DNA of 34,844 nt from Alistipes sp. (GTDB taxonomy: Bacteria > Bacteroidota > Bacteroidia > Bacteroidales > Rikenellaceae), in NCBI GenBank assembly GCA_017631055.1, contig JAGBTZ010000037.1, forward strand, positions 1-34,844, written 5' to 3'. This document shows, in pieces, positions 14,943-23,767 of this stretch (positions are counted from its first letter, which is position 1; each line of letters starts with the position of its first letter). Position numbers and translations under genes: made by a program. Below the pieces are notes generated by a model. The model ran no database searches. It was not told where the DNA came from and was given only the letters and a program-made list of their open reading frames with translations.

Positions 14943-15899
14943 ATGAAGCAGATTGTAGTCTTGGGCGGAGTGGGCCTTATCGGCTCACACCTCTGCCGCA
15001 CACTTATCGAGAACGGAGAACGTGTAACCTGCATCGACACACGAGGTGTCGGAGCATCGCCATTGTTGCACGATATTATCTACGAGGAGCGTTTTCGCTA
15101 TATCCACCACGACATCACCCACCCCTTCGATGTCGAATGTGATTACATTATAAACCTCGCATCCCCAGCCGCCTACTACGCAGGTAATGACCTGGCAGCA
15201 ACGGCTCTGCGCACCGATATACTCGGCTCGATAAACACGTTGGAGGTGGCACGTCAGAGTGGAGCAAAAATTCTCTACGCCTCCTCGGGCGAGGTCTATG
15301 GGCTCTATCACGACCCCACGCCCGATGAGCATAGCACATCGAGTCTACCCCAAAGTTTCGAGATTGAGGGCAAGCGTGCCGCCGAGGCTCTCCACAAGGC
15401 TTACGGTGGCGACAACCGCATAGCCCGACTATTCAACACATACGGCAGTGGCTGTGCTCTATCCGACAGAAGAGTAATTCCGGCTATGATTATCGATACG
15501 CTCTACAACCGCGACATCACGATTTACGGCAGTGGCGAACAGCAACGTACATTCTGCTGGGTAGGAGATATTGTCGATGGCTTAATCAAGATTATGAATG
15601 CCCCGAAGGGCAAGGAGATGATGGTTTACAATCTCGGCAGCAACCACGAGATTTCGATACGGGAACTAGCAGAGAAGATTATATCTCTCACGGGCAGTAG
15701 TTCCCGCATCAACCACATAGCAGCCCGCCACAACGATCCTCGTCGCAAGATGCCCAACCTCTCACGCGCCCGCAAGGAACTCAAGTGGGAACCATCGACC
15801 TCGCTCAGCGAAGGGCTAAAACGCACCGTAGAGTATATAGAAAGGGAACTCACCACCGTAGAGTTCTCGCGAAGAACGTGGATAGAGGTTAATTACTAA
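14943..15899 (+). CDS. NAD-dependent epimerase/decarboxylase-like SDR protein lacking the catalytic tyrosine
   Basis: The 318-residue protein starts at ATG 14943; an upstream TTG at 14898 would add 15 residues with no family resemblance. It has the extended-SDR Rossmann motif GGVGLIG (8-14), YASSGEVYGLYHD, RLFNTYG and TIYGSGEQQRTFCWVGDIVDGLI, and most resembles UDP-glucuronate decarboxylases. In that group the active site reads YxxxK before R. Here Lys144 of EGKRAAEAL is present but four residues back is Glu140 (context QSFEIEGKR), so the tyrosine seems missing. It may be inactive, have an altered reaction or serve a binding role. It is the last gene of the operon, and a hairpin covers its final codons. 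Sugar substrate unknown. Confidence 0.8.
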   Translation: MKQIVVLGGVGLIGSHLCRTLIENGERVTCIDTRGVGASPLLHDIIYEERFRYIHHDITHPFDVECDYIINLASPAAYYAGNDLAATALRTDILGSINTLEVARQSGAKILYASSGEVYGLYHDPTPDEHSTSSLPQSFEIEGKRAAEALHKAYGGDNRIARLFNTYGSGCALSDRRVIPAMIIDTLYNRDITIYGSGEQQRTFCWVGDIVDGLIKIMNAPKGKEMMVYNLGSNHEISIRELAEKIISLTGSSSRINHIAARHNDPRRKMPNLSRARKELKWEPSTSLSEGLKRTVEYIERELTTVEFSRRTWIEVNY

Positions 15900-15935
15900 T
15901 TCGGTCGAATTAGTAATTAACCTCTCGCAATTTTT
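15885..15935 (+). terminator. 18-bp perfect hairpin ending the dxr-radA-SDR operon
   Basis: GAGGTTAATTACTAATTC (15885-15902) pairs exactly with 15907-15924 around loop GGTC. Its left arm includes the last codons and TAA stop of the SDR gene (15897-15899). Five T follow at 15931-15935 after a six-base gap (CTCTCGCAA region), so it resembles an imperfect intrinsic terminator. It lies between convergent genes and may block read-through both ways. Confidence 0.7.
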
Positions 15936-18162
15936 ATCTCTTGGGAGCGTACTTTTTCGTTCTCCAATCCCGGATTACACCGCTCCAATTCAGGCCATAG
16001 GCGAAGTCGTAGACGTTGCCATCGGCATCCTTGTAGCACTCCATATCGAATGGCAAATCCTCCTTCTGGCGCTCCACCGTGTGCATATCCTTCGGCATCT
16101 GCAACGGCAACAATCCCTGTGGCTCGATTACGCCCGCAGCAACGCCCATAACGGCTTCTGTCTGAACTCCAAAATCTATCAATATCGCATCGGCATAAGG
16201 CTCAATCTCGCTAAAGACCATGGGATTCTTCGCAGTAACGCAGACTATGACCGGCTTCTGTCCCATCTTTTTGCGAGCCTCGACAACATGATCGACAGCA
16301 TCAGCATTCTTCGCCGTAACCGACTTATTGCGATAGGTGCGATTGGTGAAATTCTCCATCGGGTCGCCACCCGAAAGGCTCACCTCGCGCGCAGACTCAG
16401 CCTTATACTCCCCATACTGCAACGAGATTGGCACATAGCCATTTCCGCCTTGCTGCACATCCTCGGGGCTATAACCCTTACCACTCTTCGGAGAGTTGAT
16501 AAAGACAAGCGCACAGTCGGCATCATCGGGATTTGTAACCATATCAAATTGCTGTTCTATCGCCACCGCCAAACCATAACTTACAACACTATTAACGGTG
16601 GGAATATAGACCTTGGCACGAGAGCTCAGCGGAAGCACTCCGTTGCTATTTTTCAGCATCACCACCGAGCGCATCTGCGCCATAAGCGCCTCCTCGGCAA
16701 AGGATTTGGAGTTGACCGTCGCACGGCTCTGCTCCACATCGAGATAGGGATTATCGAACAATCCCATACGGAACATAATCACCAGCAATCTCTCTGCCGA
16801 CTTCTCGTAACGCTTGCGCATCTGCTCCTCGCCATAGATCTTCGCTCCGAGACGGTATGCCTCTTCGATATATTGCTTTGTCGTGATTCCGCCAATCTGG
16901 TCGTTACCCGCCAAAATCATCCGCAGATAACGCTCCGTAATGCTCAAATGCTCCACACCCCACGGCTTGCCCTTATTTTCGTCCATCGCCTTATAGTCAT
17001 TCGGCACTCGCCAATCCGAGCAGATAACTCCGTCATACCCATACTTTTTACGCAGCAGGCTATCCATTACAAAATAGCTATATCCGGCACCCACTTGCTC
17101 ATCTTTCGGCATCACTCCGAGCAGGACATTATAGGCAACCATTATCGATGCTGCCTTCTCGGTTGGACCGCCAAGTTTCAGCGCACCCTCGGTAAATGGC
17201 AGCAGATGTTCCTCAAAGTTTTCTCCAGGGAATACCGAGTATTTTCCGTGAGCATAGTGGGCATCTCGGCCCGCCTCGCCGGTACCACTGCCGGGCCAAT
17301 GTTTAGCCATCGCATTGACACTCTTCATACCCCACGCACCCTCGATTGTATCTTTACCATACGACGATTGGAAACCATTGATATATGCTCGTGTAAGGTC
17401 GACAGCAAGAGCGCTCGACTCTCCAAATGTTTCGTGTACACGCATCCAGCGCGGCTCGGTGGCAATTTCAACCTGTGGAGCAAGGAGCGTAGCGATACCC
17501 ATCGCACGCAACTCCTCGGAGGCCACCTCTCCATAGCGAGCCACCAACTCACTATCAAAAGTTGCAGCGAGAGAGAGTGCCGGACCCCACACCGATGTAC
17601 GATCTTTCCAAGCTGTTCGTGGGTTGGTGCTGTTGTTGGCAGGAATACCAAACGCCTCACTCTCGCACAGGGCTTGCAGGTTGTTGCTCCACTCGGCAGC
17701 ATCGTAGACACTGCGCACCTTTGTCACGAGCAGGTGGCGCACTTTCTCATCACGGACAAGACGGTATTGCTCGTCATCGAGAGCCGAAGCACTCACATCA
17801 GCCTCCTTAAAACTCTTGCCACCATAGGTTCCTTCGCTTGGAATCAGTTGGTAACTGCTATGCACCATCAATCCGGCAAGATACTCCAGCGGGAGTTGCA
17901 GTGCCAAATCTTTGGCTCGCTCCTCGGCCGAGAGTCGCCAATCTTCATACTTATCAAGGCGTTGATTTCGATTTAGGTCCTTAAAAGCGTAGCCGTCACA
18001 CTCCAATATCGCAATTCCCGACTTGGGCGAGTAGCCAATGGTACGACCGCCCTCGTTCTTAACCACAACAAAAGTTCCGCACTCGCGCTTGCTATATTTC
18101 GGCTCTGCCGCAGCCGTCATCGCCACAAGCAACAACGGCATCAGTGTCACGATAAATCTCAT
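15934..18162 (-). CDS. Glycoside hydrolase family 3 beta-glucosidase-like enzyme
   Basis: The 742-residue secreted enzyme has a signal peptide (MRFIVTLMPLLLVAMTAAAE) with no lipobox, so it is probably periplasmic. A calcium-binding-like loop DLNRNQRLDKYEDW (62-75) precedes the GH3 barrel, as in some GH3 members. Substrate-binding KHWPGSG is at 287-293, and the nucleophile is Asp383 in VICSDWR. The second GH3 domain follows (about 490-700), and the end (DFAYGLNWSG) is typical. Exact glycan (beta-glucoside or xyloside) is not predictable. There is no susCD pair or other carbohydrate gene adjacent, so it is not in a usual polysaccharide locus. It is last in a run with DUF4831 and AlkD-like genes. 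Confidence 0.92.
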   Translation of the reverse strand: MRFIVTLMPLLLVAMTAAAEPKYSKRECGTFVVVKNEGGRTIGYSPKSGIAILECDGYAFKDLNRNQRLDKYEDWRLSAEERAKDLALQLPLEYLAGLMVHSSYQLIPSEGTYGGKSFKEADVSASALDDEQYRLVRDEKVRHLLVTKVRSVYDAAEWSNNLQALCESEAFGIPANNSTNPRTAWKDRTSVWGPALSLAATFDSELVARYGEVASEELRAMGIATLLAPQVEIATEPRWMRVHETFGESSALAVDLTRAYINGFQSSYGKDTIEGAWGMKSVNAMAKHWPGSGTGEAGRDAHYAHGKYSVFPGENFEEHLLPFTEGALKLGGPTEKAASIMVAYNVLLGVMPKDEQVGAGYSYFVMDSLLRKKYGYDGVICSDWRVPNDYKAMDENKGKPWGVEHLSITERYLRMILAGNDQIGGITTKQYIEEAYRLGAKIYGEEQMRKRYEKSAERLLVIMFRMGLFDNPYLDVEQSRATVNSKSFAEEALMAQMRSVVMLKNSNGVLPLSSRAKVYIPTVNSVVSYGLAVAIEQQFDMVTNPDDADCALVFINSPKSGKGYSPEDVQQGGNGYVPISLQYGEYKAESAREVSLSGGDPMENFTNRTYRNKSVTAKNADAVDHVVEARKKMGQKPVIVCVTAKNPMVFSEIEPYADAILIDFGVQTEAVMGVAAGVIEPQGLLPLQMPKDMHTVERQKEDLPFDMECYKDADGNVYDFAYGLNWSGVIRDWRTKKYAPKR

Positions 18163-18196
18163 AACCTCTATATTTGGGGATTATACTCTATTGGAG

Positions 18197-18838
18197 TTAA
18201 GCTATGGCTACTCTCCACTCAATCTCCTCGCGCACAAACTGCGCTGTGGAGTTTTCGGGCAGTGTCTCGACAAAATGCCGAACAGCCTCCACATCACGCT
18301 CGGCAATGGCCGAGAGCAACACCACCGCCCCCTGACCGGCAAGGCGGTTATCGGGAAAGGCCTCTATGATATTGTAGAGTGCACCAAGCGCCATCTCATC
18401 ATCACGCTCCTGGTTACGAGCCGCTGCAAGCATCGCTGCATAGCCAAGCAACACACTCTCCGACTGCGACCACGCATCCAACAGATCGTCTATGCGCTCG
18501 ACTTTCGAGAGCAGAGCCAAAGCCGCCTGCTCGGCTATCTCCGAGTTGATAATTCCTGCTGCCCAGAAGTGGAAATCAGCCGGCACGACACATTCAGGGT
18601 CGGCTATCCACAAGCCCGCAATGCGCAATTCGCGCACATCCTGACGATAGAGATACTCGGCAAAGGCGTGATCCGTGCCTTCAGCTTTCGCCCTGTCACG
18701 GATGGTGTGAGCCGCCACACCATAATTTACGCCATACTGACCGCCATAGCTACACATAGCATCTGCCGCCATCCCGTTTCGATCACGGCGCAGTTCGCCC
18801 AGCAGGGCCAACATTCGGGAGGTATTATCGGCAGACAT
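18197..18838 (-). CDS. AlkD-like DNA alkylation repair protein (HEAT-repeat)
   Basis: The 213-residue all-helical protein has features of the AlkD-like superfamily: NYGVAAHTIRDRAKAEGTDH, FAEYLYRQDVRELRIAGLWIADPE, and regular helix pairs after it. AlkD enzymes remove bulky or cationic alkylated bases using a HEAT-repeat surface. I cannot confirm the catalytic Trp and Asp residues of Bacillus AlkD here, so activity is uncertain and it may be a structural homologue. Its ATG overlaps the DUF4831 stop by one base (TAATG), and the GH3 gene starts 34 bases later. There is no functional link evident among the three; co-transcription is inferred from spacing. Confidence 0.7.
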   Translation of the reverse strand: MSADNTSRMLALLGELRRDRNGMAADAMCSYGGQYGVNYGVAAHTIRDRAKAEGTDHAFAEYLYRQDVRELRIAGLWIADPECVVPADFHFWAAGIINSEIAEQAALALLSKVERIDDLLDAWSQSESVLLGYAAMLAAARNQERDDEMALGALYNIIEAFPDNRLAGQGAVVLLSAIAERDVEAVRHFVETLPENSTAQFVREEIEWRVAIA

Positions 18839-19731
18839 TACTTTGCAACCTTAAACGAGCGACCATACTCGAACAGAGGCAGGACTCGCTTGGCAATAGG
18901 CTCGGTACCGCACGAAACTACACATGTAGCAAAATCGGCAACTCGGCAATCGACCTGAATTTTATCCTTCTCGCCAGCCTCGGTGACATACTTGAGCGAA
19001 GTGTCGCCCGAAGGCTCAATTTGCAACATCACAATCTCGCCCGAGAGATCGGTAGCGGGAACTAAACCCTCCTTCTCGTTAAATCGGCACAAGACATAGT
19101 TGAACTTATCGCCACTGGGCATCAGGGTAAAGCGTTCCGATTTGGTCGACACGATTTCACGACCGAAGAAGAGTTCGAGATAGGCGTTCTCGTACTTATC
19201 AATCTCGCGCAATGCCGACTCCAAGCCACCGCCGAAGACATTTTCGCCTAACTGTGCGGTGATAAGTTCCTGGCGATTCTTGCGGAGCGAGAAGATTGCT
19301 GCTGCGGCCTCGGCTGCAGCCTCATCGGCTGTCAGCGCACGCGAATCAGTACGGTTAGGTAACAGACGGGCAAAACCACGCTCATCGCCGGTATGGGGAA
19401 CAACCTGAAGAGTCGGTGCAGCCACCTCCCCTTTAGCAAAGAGCATATCCTTGTCGGCAAGAGCCACGCTTGCTGACGAAATTCGGCACAAGACCTTCTC
19501 GGTCAGCGGAGCACGAACACCGAGATACTTTTGAGTATAACGAGCATACGGGCCAACGATAACCTCGTGTTTCTCGACCGTAATATCTACCACAATGGTA
19601 CTCTTCGGCTCGACAAAGCGCATAACTCCATCGGCATCCACATACTTACCGGTCTGAATAATATGGTCGCTCTGCGCCGAAACGCTCACAGCCGTCAACA
19701 CAGCACAAAGAGCCAAAACAATCTGCTTCAT
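18838..19731 (-). CDS. DUF4831 family exported protein
   Basis: I place the start at ATG 19731 (297 residues), where a signal peptide begins (MKQIVLALCAVLTAVSVSAQ). A longer frame reaches 19764, but a -33/-7 promoter overlaps that extension, so the longer form could not be fully transcribed from it. The body matches DUF4831 as I know it: IVVDITVEKHEVIVGPYARYTQKYLGVRAP, then AAAAIFSLRKNRQELITAQLGENVF and AYLELFFGRE. The family is common in Bacteroidetes, and its role is unknown to me. The protein is likely periplasmic. It overlaps the AlkD-like start by one base and heads a three-gene operon ending in GH3. Confidence 0.78.
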   Translation of the reverse strand: MKQIVLALCAVLTAVSVSAQSDHIIQTGKYVDADGVMRFVEPKSTIVVDITVEKHEVIVGPYARYTQKYLGVRAPLTEKVLCRISSASVALADKDMLFAKGEVAAPTLQVVPHTGDERGFARLLPNRTDSRALTADEAAAEAAAAIFSLRKNRQELITAQLGENVFGGGLESALREIDKYENAYLELFFGREIVSTKSERFTLMPSGDKFNYVLCRFNEKEGLVPATDLSGEIVMLQIEPSGDTSLKYVTEAGEKDKIQVDCRVADFATCVVSCGTEPIAKRVLPLFEYGRSFKVAK

Positions 19732-19751
19732 ATTCTTGAATTTAGTTTTCA

Positions 19752-19781
19752 CAAAGTTAAGCATTTTTTCGAGATTGCAAA
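19752..19781 (-). promoter_or_regulatory. Promoter of the DUF4831/AlkD-like/GH3 operon
   Basis: On the minus strand TTTG (19781-19778), an 18-base spacer and TAACTTTG (19759-19752) match both boxes. The inferred transcription start near 19745 lies downstream of the longer possible start codon at 19764 and so supports the ATG at 19731. Confidence 0.75.
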
Positions 19782-19796
19782 AATTCTCATTCTACC

Positions 19797-20495
19797 CTAC
19801 TCGAACTTCAAATAAAAATCTCGGGTCAAGGCGATATATTCGGGTGAATATCCGCCATTGCTACCATCCCCGATTGTCATCTCCTCACGCACTGCCGCAC
19901 CCTCAAATCGGGGCGAAAATTCGAGCATAACGCGCTTGGGACTCCCCTTGGGTTTGCTTCGTACATCGCAACGTCTTACCAAATGGAGCCTCCCCGCAGC
20001 GATAACCGATAGCGCAGCCTCCGAAGGCACTATTACCGCAAATCGGCCATCCGGAGCAAGCAATCGTTCGGCCGACCGCATCAGCTCCACAAATGAGAGT
20101 GTATCGGTATGGCGGGCGGTATTTCGGCTCTCATCGGAGCACTTAAACGAGTCGACAAAATAGGGCGGATTGGATACAAAAAGGTCAAACTTCTGCTCCG
20201 CAACAAACTCCTGCACAGCACACTCTTCGACTCTTATCCGATTGCTCCAAGGCGAAGCAGCAACATTTTCGCGAGCCTGCTCGGCACTCTCGGCATCAAT
20301 CTCGACTGCCACAATCTCAGCCTTAGGATTGCGTTGTGCTATCATCAGCGCAATCAAACCCGTACCCGTTCCGATATCGAGAACCGCACGGTCAGTCCCC
20401 CTCACCGAAGCCCACGCTCCGATAAGAACGCCATCCGTGCCGACCTTCATAGCCGACCGTTGCTGATGTACCGTAAATTGCTTAAACCGAAACAT
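19797..20495 (-). CDS. trmN6: tRNA1(Val) (adenine-37-N6)-methyltransferase-like protein
   Basis: I place the start at ATG 20495 (232 residues, MFRFKQFTVHQ), because the alternative GTG at 20507 adds four residues of no family likeness. Landmarks of the TrmN6/YfiC family are FRFKQFTVHQQRSAMKVGTDGVLIGAWA, the SAM motif VLDIGTGTGLIAL, VEIDAESAEQARENV and the catalytic NPPY followed by F (SNPPYFVDSF). By family knowledge the enzyme methylates A37 of a tRNA with SAM as donor. It is the last gene of a long minus-strand operon, 16 bases after the TIGR02757 gene. Length fits. Confidence 0.87.
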   Translation of the reverse strand: MFRFKQFTVHQQRSAMKVGTDGVLIGAWASVRGTDRAVLDIGTGTGLIALMIAQRNPKAEIVAVEIDAESAEQARENVAASPWSNRIRVEECAVQEFVAEQKFDLFVSNPPYFVDSFKCSDESRNTARHTDTLSFVELMRSAERLLAPDGRFAVIVPSEAALSVIAAGRLHLVRRCDVRSKPKGSPKRVMLEFSPRFEGAAVREEMTIGDGSNGGYSPEYIALTRDFYLKFE

Positions 20496-20511
20496 ATAGT
20501 TGAGCACTACC

Positions 20512-21300
20512 CTACTTCAGGAAACCATCTATACCTGCACCGAAGAGCGAAAAATCAAATCTTACGGGGTCTTCGGCATCGAACTCGCGCAGTGAGGCGG
20601 TAATCTCCGCAGTAGCCTTCCAATCGCTCTGCTTGCGGTGCAGAAGTCCGAGTGCACGCCCCATATTTCCCGTATGGACATCGAGCGGAAGATACAATGC
20701 CGACATCGGCACCTTGCGCCACTCACCGAAATCGACACCACGCTCATCTCGGCGCACAAACCAGCGGAAGTACATATTCAGTCGCTTGCAAGCGGCACCC
20801 TTATCAATAGACGAGAGATGCTTTTCGCAGTGGGGGTCGTGGTCACAAGCGAAGAACTCACGGCGGAAATCCGAGAGCACACTCGCCATCGAGCCGGTAG
20901 CCTCATATCGCTCCTCGACAAAGTTACCAATACCTCCAAACCTCTCGAACATACCCCTCACACCTCGCACAAAGTCGATAAAGTCGCGACCATTGAAAGT
21001 GCGGTGAACGTAACTCTCCAGCAGAGCCAACTCCCGCTCCGAGGCGTTGCGCACAAAGTCTGCCGGAGCGTTATCCATATATTGCATCATTCGCTTTGCG
21101 CTCTTAACTATCGCCTTGCGATTGCCCCAGGCAATGGTCGAGGCAAGCAGACCCGCCACCTCTCTATCATCGCGCGAAGAGAATGAATGAGGTACACTTA
21201 TCGGGTCGTGCTCGATAAATTCGGGTCGGTTATACTTGTCGTGCAGACTCTCCAGCAGGTCGCGCAACTCCTCGCGCGAAAGTTCAGAGTATCTCTCCAT
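20512..21300 (-). CDS. TIGR02757/DUF2400 family protein
   Basis: The 262-residue cytoplasmic protein is mostly helical. The segments [71 protein letters not shown] and [16 protein letters not shown] are those I associate with TIGR02757. The last two segments recall the lysine-aspartate arrangement of helix-hairpin-helix DNA glycosylases, so a DNA-repair role has some appeal, but this is inference. The start ATG at 21300 lies 17 bases inside lolD's 3' end, which suggests coupling. No partner gene points to a pathway. Confidence 0.82.
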   Translation of the reverse strand: MERYSELSREELRDLLESLHDKYNRPEFIEHDPISVPHSFSSRDDREVAGLLASTIAWGNRKAIVKSAKRMMQYMDNAPADFVRNASERELALLESYVHRTFNGRDFIDFVRGVRGMFERFGGIGNFVEERYEATGSMASVLSDFRREFFACDHDPHCEKHLSSIDKGAACKRLNMYFRWFVRRDERGVDFGEWRKVPMSALYLPLDVHTGNMGRALGLLHRKQSDWKATAEITASLREFDAEDPVRFDFSLFGAGIDGFLK

Positions 21301-21934
21301 CGCTCATAGTAATTTTACGGTCGGTCATCGAAGCCAGACCCTCATCGTGGGTTACAATTATCACGGTCTGCCCCAACTTATCACGCAGTTCGAAGAAGAT
21401 GCGATGAATCTCGTCACGGTTGCGCGTATCGAGGTTTCCCGAAGGCTCATCAGCCAACAAAACCGAAGGATTGTTTATCAATGCACGGGCAATGGCTACA
21501 CGTTGTTGCTCGCCACCCGAGAGTTGCGCCGGTTTGTGATGCAGTCGCTCCGAAAGGCCCATCATCTCGAGCAGTTCACGCGCACGAGCCTCCACCTCTT
21601 TTCTATCACGGTGGGCGATAAAGGCAGGAATACAGACATTCTCCAGAGCCGAAAACTCGGGCAGCAGATGGTGGAACTGGAAGACAAAACCGATGTGCTC
21701 ATTGCGGAATTGCGACAAAGCCTTATCACCCAAGGTCGTCACCTGTGTACCGTCTATCTCGAGCGTTCCGCTATCGGCACTCGAGAGTGTTCCGAGAATT
21801 TGCAACAGCGTAGTTTTACCCGCACCGCTCGCACCGACTATTGCCACAACCTCGCCCTTAGCCACCTCAAGCGAAATCCCCTTCAACACCTCTAACGAGC
21901 CGAAACTCTTGCGTATATTTTGAGCCTTTATCAT
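21284..21934 (-). CDS. lolD: Lipoprotein-release type ABC transporter ATPase
   Basis: The 216-residue ATPase has Walker A GASGAGKT (34-41), Q-loop in [12 protein letters not shown], signature LSGGEQQR (138-145), Walker B VLLADEP (158-164) and H-loop VTHD. The [11 protein letters not shown] sequence after the Q-loop is typical of LolD, the MacB/LolD branch that powers extraction of lipoproteins from the inner membrane with LolC/E. No permease gene is adjacent, so the partner must be elsewhere; this is common for Bacteroidetes LolD. It begins 3 bases after folP and overlaps the next gene by 17 bases. Confidence 0.88.
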   Translation of the reverse strand: MIKAQNIRKSFGSLEVLKGISLEVAKGEVVAIVGASGAGKTTLLQILGTLSSADSGTLEIDGTQVTTLGDKALSQFRNEHIGFVFQFHHLLPEFSALENVCIPAFIAHRDRKEVEARARELLEMMGLSERLHHKPAQLSGGEQQRVAIARALINNPSVLLADEPSGNLDTRNRDEIHRIFFELRDKLGQTVIIVTHDEGLASMTDRKITMSDGEIL

Positions 21935-21937
21935 ACT

Positions 21938-22777
21938 CTATCTATTTTGTTCGAACATATTAAACAAACGCACCGTCTGCACCGCTTCACGCACATCGTG
22001 CACCCTCAGGATAGTTGCACCCTGGCGCAGCGACTCCCAATTCAGAGCTGTCGTTCCGTTAAGGCTCTCCTCGGAAGTAATATCCAACGTGCGGTATATC
22101 ATTGACTTGCGCGACACTCCCGACAACACCGGAAATCCGAGTTCGCAAACCCGCTTAAGGTGCGCCAGCAATCTGAAGTTCTGCTCCACACTCTTGGCAA
22201 AGCCAAATCCCGGGTCGAGAATCAATCTCTCGGGCGAAATGCCTCGGTCGAGAAGCATCTCCGCCTTCACTCGCAGAGCCTCCACAACATCCGGCACAAC
22301 ATCCTCATAGTCGGTAAGCGATTGCATTGTCGCAGGCGTTCCGCGCATATGCATCGCCACAAACGCAGCACCTGCCTCGGCCACCACATCGACAATTCGA
22401 GGGTCTGCATCACCGCCTGTAATGTCGTTAATCATAACGCCCCCATCATAAGCCAAGGCCCTCTCGGCTACCTCCGAGCGGAAGGTGTCTATCGAAATTG
22501 CGACATCGGCCGAGACTTCTCGCACAACCCTTAATCCGAGTTCAACCCTGCGCCACTCCTCCTCGAGAGGTACATCCGCAGCCCCCGGGCGCGAGGAGTA
22601 GCCGCCAATATCAATAATCGAAGCACCCTCTGCCACCGCTTGAGCCACTCGTTGCGCCACCTGCTGTTCATCCGTATGGCGGCTTGCTGCATAGAACGAG
22701 TCGGGCGTGAGGTTCACTATCGCCATAACTTGTGGCGAGTGAAGGTCGGGCATAAATCTATCTTCGGGATGCTTCAC
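21938..22777 (-). CDS. folP: Dihydropteroate synthase
   Basis: The 279-residue TIM-barrel enzyme joins p-aminobenzoate to the pterin pyrophosphate in folate synthesis and is the target of sulfonamides. Signatures are VMAIVNLTPDSF, DIGGYSSRPGA (the usual T in STRPGA is S here), ISIDTFRSEVA, VMINDITGG, AFVAMHMRGTP, LDPGFGFAKS and SGVSRKSM. The start is uncertain: ATG 22777 overlaps coaE by 20 bases, while ATG 22753 lies 4 bases after the coaE stop and removes eight residues. Either form keeps the first barrel strand. It lies between coaE and lolD in the eight-gene operon. Confidence 0.95.
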   Translation of the reverse strand: MKHPEDRFMPDLHSPQVMAIVNLTPDSFYAASRHTDEQQVAQRVAQAVAEGASIIDIGGYSSRPGAADVPLEEEWRRVELGLRVVREVSADVAISIDTFRSEVAERALAYDGGVMINDITGGDADPRIVDVVAEAGAAFVAMHMRGTPATMQSLTDYEDVVPDVVEALRVKAEMLLDRGISPERLILDPGFGFAKSVEQNFRLLAHLKRVCELGFPVLSGVSRKSMIYRTLDITSEESLNGTTALNWESLRQGATILRVHDVREAVQTVRLFNMFEQNR

Positions 22778-23354
22778 GTCTTAAAATTTTATCCATAGCC
22801 TCGACATCCGAGCGCAGATAGTCGAGCGATATGTTTACCATAGTATAGTCAGCACGCGCGTGGAGTTCGTCATCGCTCATTTGGTGAGCCATACGCTCCT
22901 CCACCTGCTCGGGAGCCAAACCATTGCGGTTGCAGACCCTCATAATACGCAGTTCGCGCGGAGCCAACACAGCCAATGAGACATCCACCTCCGATTCAAA
23001 CCCTGCATCAAAGAGTATCGCACTCTCCATCAATACATAAGCATCCTGTTCGTGGAGCTCACACCACTTCCTGAAATCCTCACGCACCGCAGGGTGCACA
23101 ATGGCATTCAGTCGCGAGAGTTGCTCCTCACAACCAAAGACCCTCTCGGCAAGGTAGGCACGATTGAGTTCGCCATCAAGATAGGATTGTTCGCCAAAAG
23201 CCTCGACAATGCTGTTACGCACATCCGCACTCTCGACCATCAGGCGCTTCGCCTCATGGTCGCAGTCGTAGACCGCCACACCTATCTCGGCAAAAATTTC
23301 GCAGACGGTAGATTTACCACTGCCAATACCGCCTGTAATACCAACTCGCATCAT
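22758..23354 (-). CDS. coaE: Dephospho-CoA kinase
   Basis: I choose ATG 23354 (198 residues, MMRVGITGGIGSGKST); upstream starts to 23411 add residues from inside the preceding gene that have no family match. The P-loop GGIGSGKST (8-16), DCDHEAKRLM, the AIVHPAVREDF segment, VLMESAILFDAGFE and the C-terminal NRNGLAPEQVEERMAHQ are typical of CoaE, which phosphorylates dephospho-CoA in the last step of CoA synthesis. The start follows the YbbR gene's TAG by one base (TAGTATG), so translation is likely coupled. YbbR-like next to coaE is a recurrent Bacteroidetes pairing. Confidence 0.94.
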   Translation of the reverse strand: MMRVGITGGIGSGKSTVCEIFAEIGVAVYDCDHEAKRLMVESADVRNSIVEAFGEQSYLDGELNRAYLAERVFGCEEQLSRLNAIVHPAVREDFRKWCELHEQDAYVLMESAILFDAGFESEVDVSLAVLAPRELRIMRVCNRNGLAPEQVEERMAHQMSDDELHARADYTMVNISLDYLRSDVEAMDKILRREASRR

Positions 23355-23355
23355 A

Positions 23356-23757
23356 CTACTCATCCCCCGTTTCGGGCATCGAGAGCATAGGTATCTCGCC
23401 CAATGACACAAGTTTGATATCGCTCACCCTCACCGAGATTGCATTGCGCAGCGATTTAGGGTCAATCTGTATAAAATCTTCGCCAAAATCATCGGGCACA
23501 ACCGTATAGGTAAGCTCCTCGAGCGGAATACGCAGGCGTTTGCTCAACTGGAACTTATAGTTGAACAGGTTGGTACCCTTACCCTCAATAACACAGGGGA
23601 CTTCGAGCTTTTCGCCACCGATATTGAGCCTCACATTGTAGTCTGTGGTGTAGGTATAGTTCAACTTAGTGATATACCACATAATAAATGCAGCAACAAA
23701 CATCACTATAAAGACGGGCGAAATAGACTTCTTGCCCCACTCCAAAAATTTATTCAT
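23356..23757 (-). CDS. Short YbbR-like membrane protein
   Basis: The 133-residue protein has a short cytoplasmic N-terminus, one membrane segment (about 14-32, VFIVMFVAAFIMWYI) and a beta-rich extracytoplasmic part (YNVRLNIGGEKLEV, FQLSKRLRIPLEELTYTVVP, SLRNAISVRVSDIKLVSLG). The last segment matches the YbbR repeat pattern weakly. In many bacteria YbbR (CdaR) proteins regulate the diadenylate cyclase CdaA, but no cdaA is seen here. With one repeat it is shorter than most YbbR proteins. Its stop sits one base before coaE's ATG, and the GNAT gene ends 10 bases upstream. Confidence 0.65.
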   Translation of the reverse strand: MNKFLEWGKKSISPVFIVMFVAAFIMWYITKLNYTYTTDYNVRLNIGGEKLEVPCVIEGKGTNLFNYKFQLSKRLRIPLEELTYTVVPDDFGEDFIQIDPKSLRNAISVRVSDIKLVSLGEIPMLSMPETGDE

Positions 23758-23767
23758 TATATTCGAA

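Noticed and set aside
16081..17976. 631-codon open frame on the plus strand opposite the GH3 gene
   Set aside because: Rich in His, Arg and Ile with no family pattern, and fully antisense to an intact GH3 enzyme with signal peptide and active-site motifs.
16400..18162. Polysaccharide utilisation locus around the GH3 gene
   Set aside because: No susC/susD pair, sulfatase, other glycoside hydrolase or hybrid sensor is adjacent; the neighbours are DUF4831 and AlkD-like genes.
18169..18176. TATATTTG on the plus strand, an exact -7 match
   Set aside because: It points away from both neighbouring minus-strand genes and has no plus-strand gene downstream; an eight-base degenerate motif is expected by chance.
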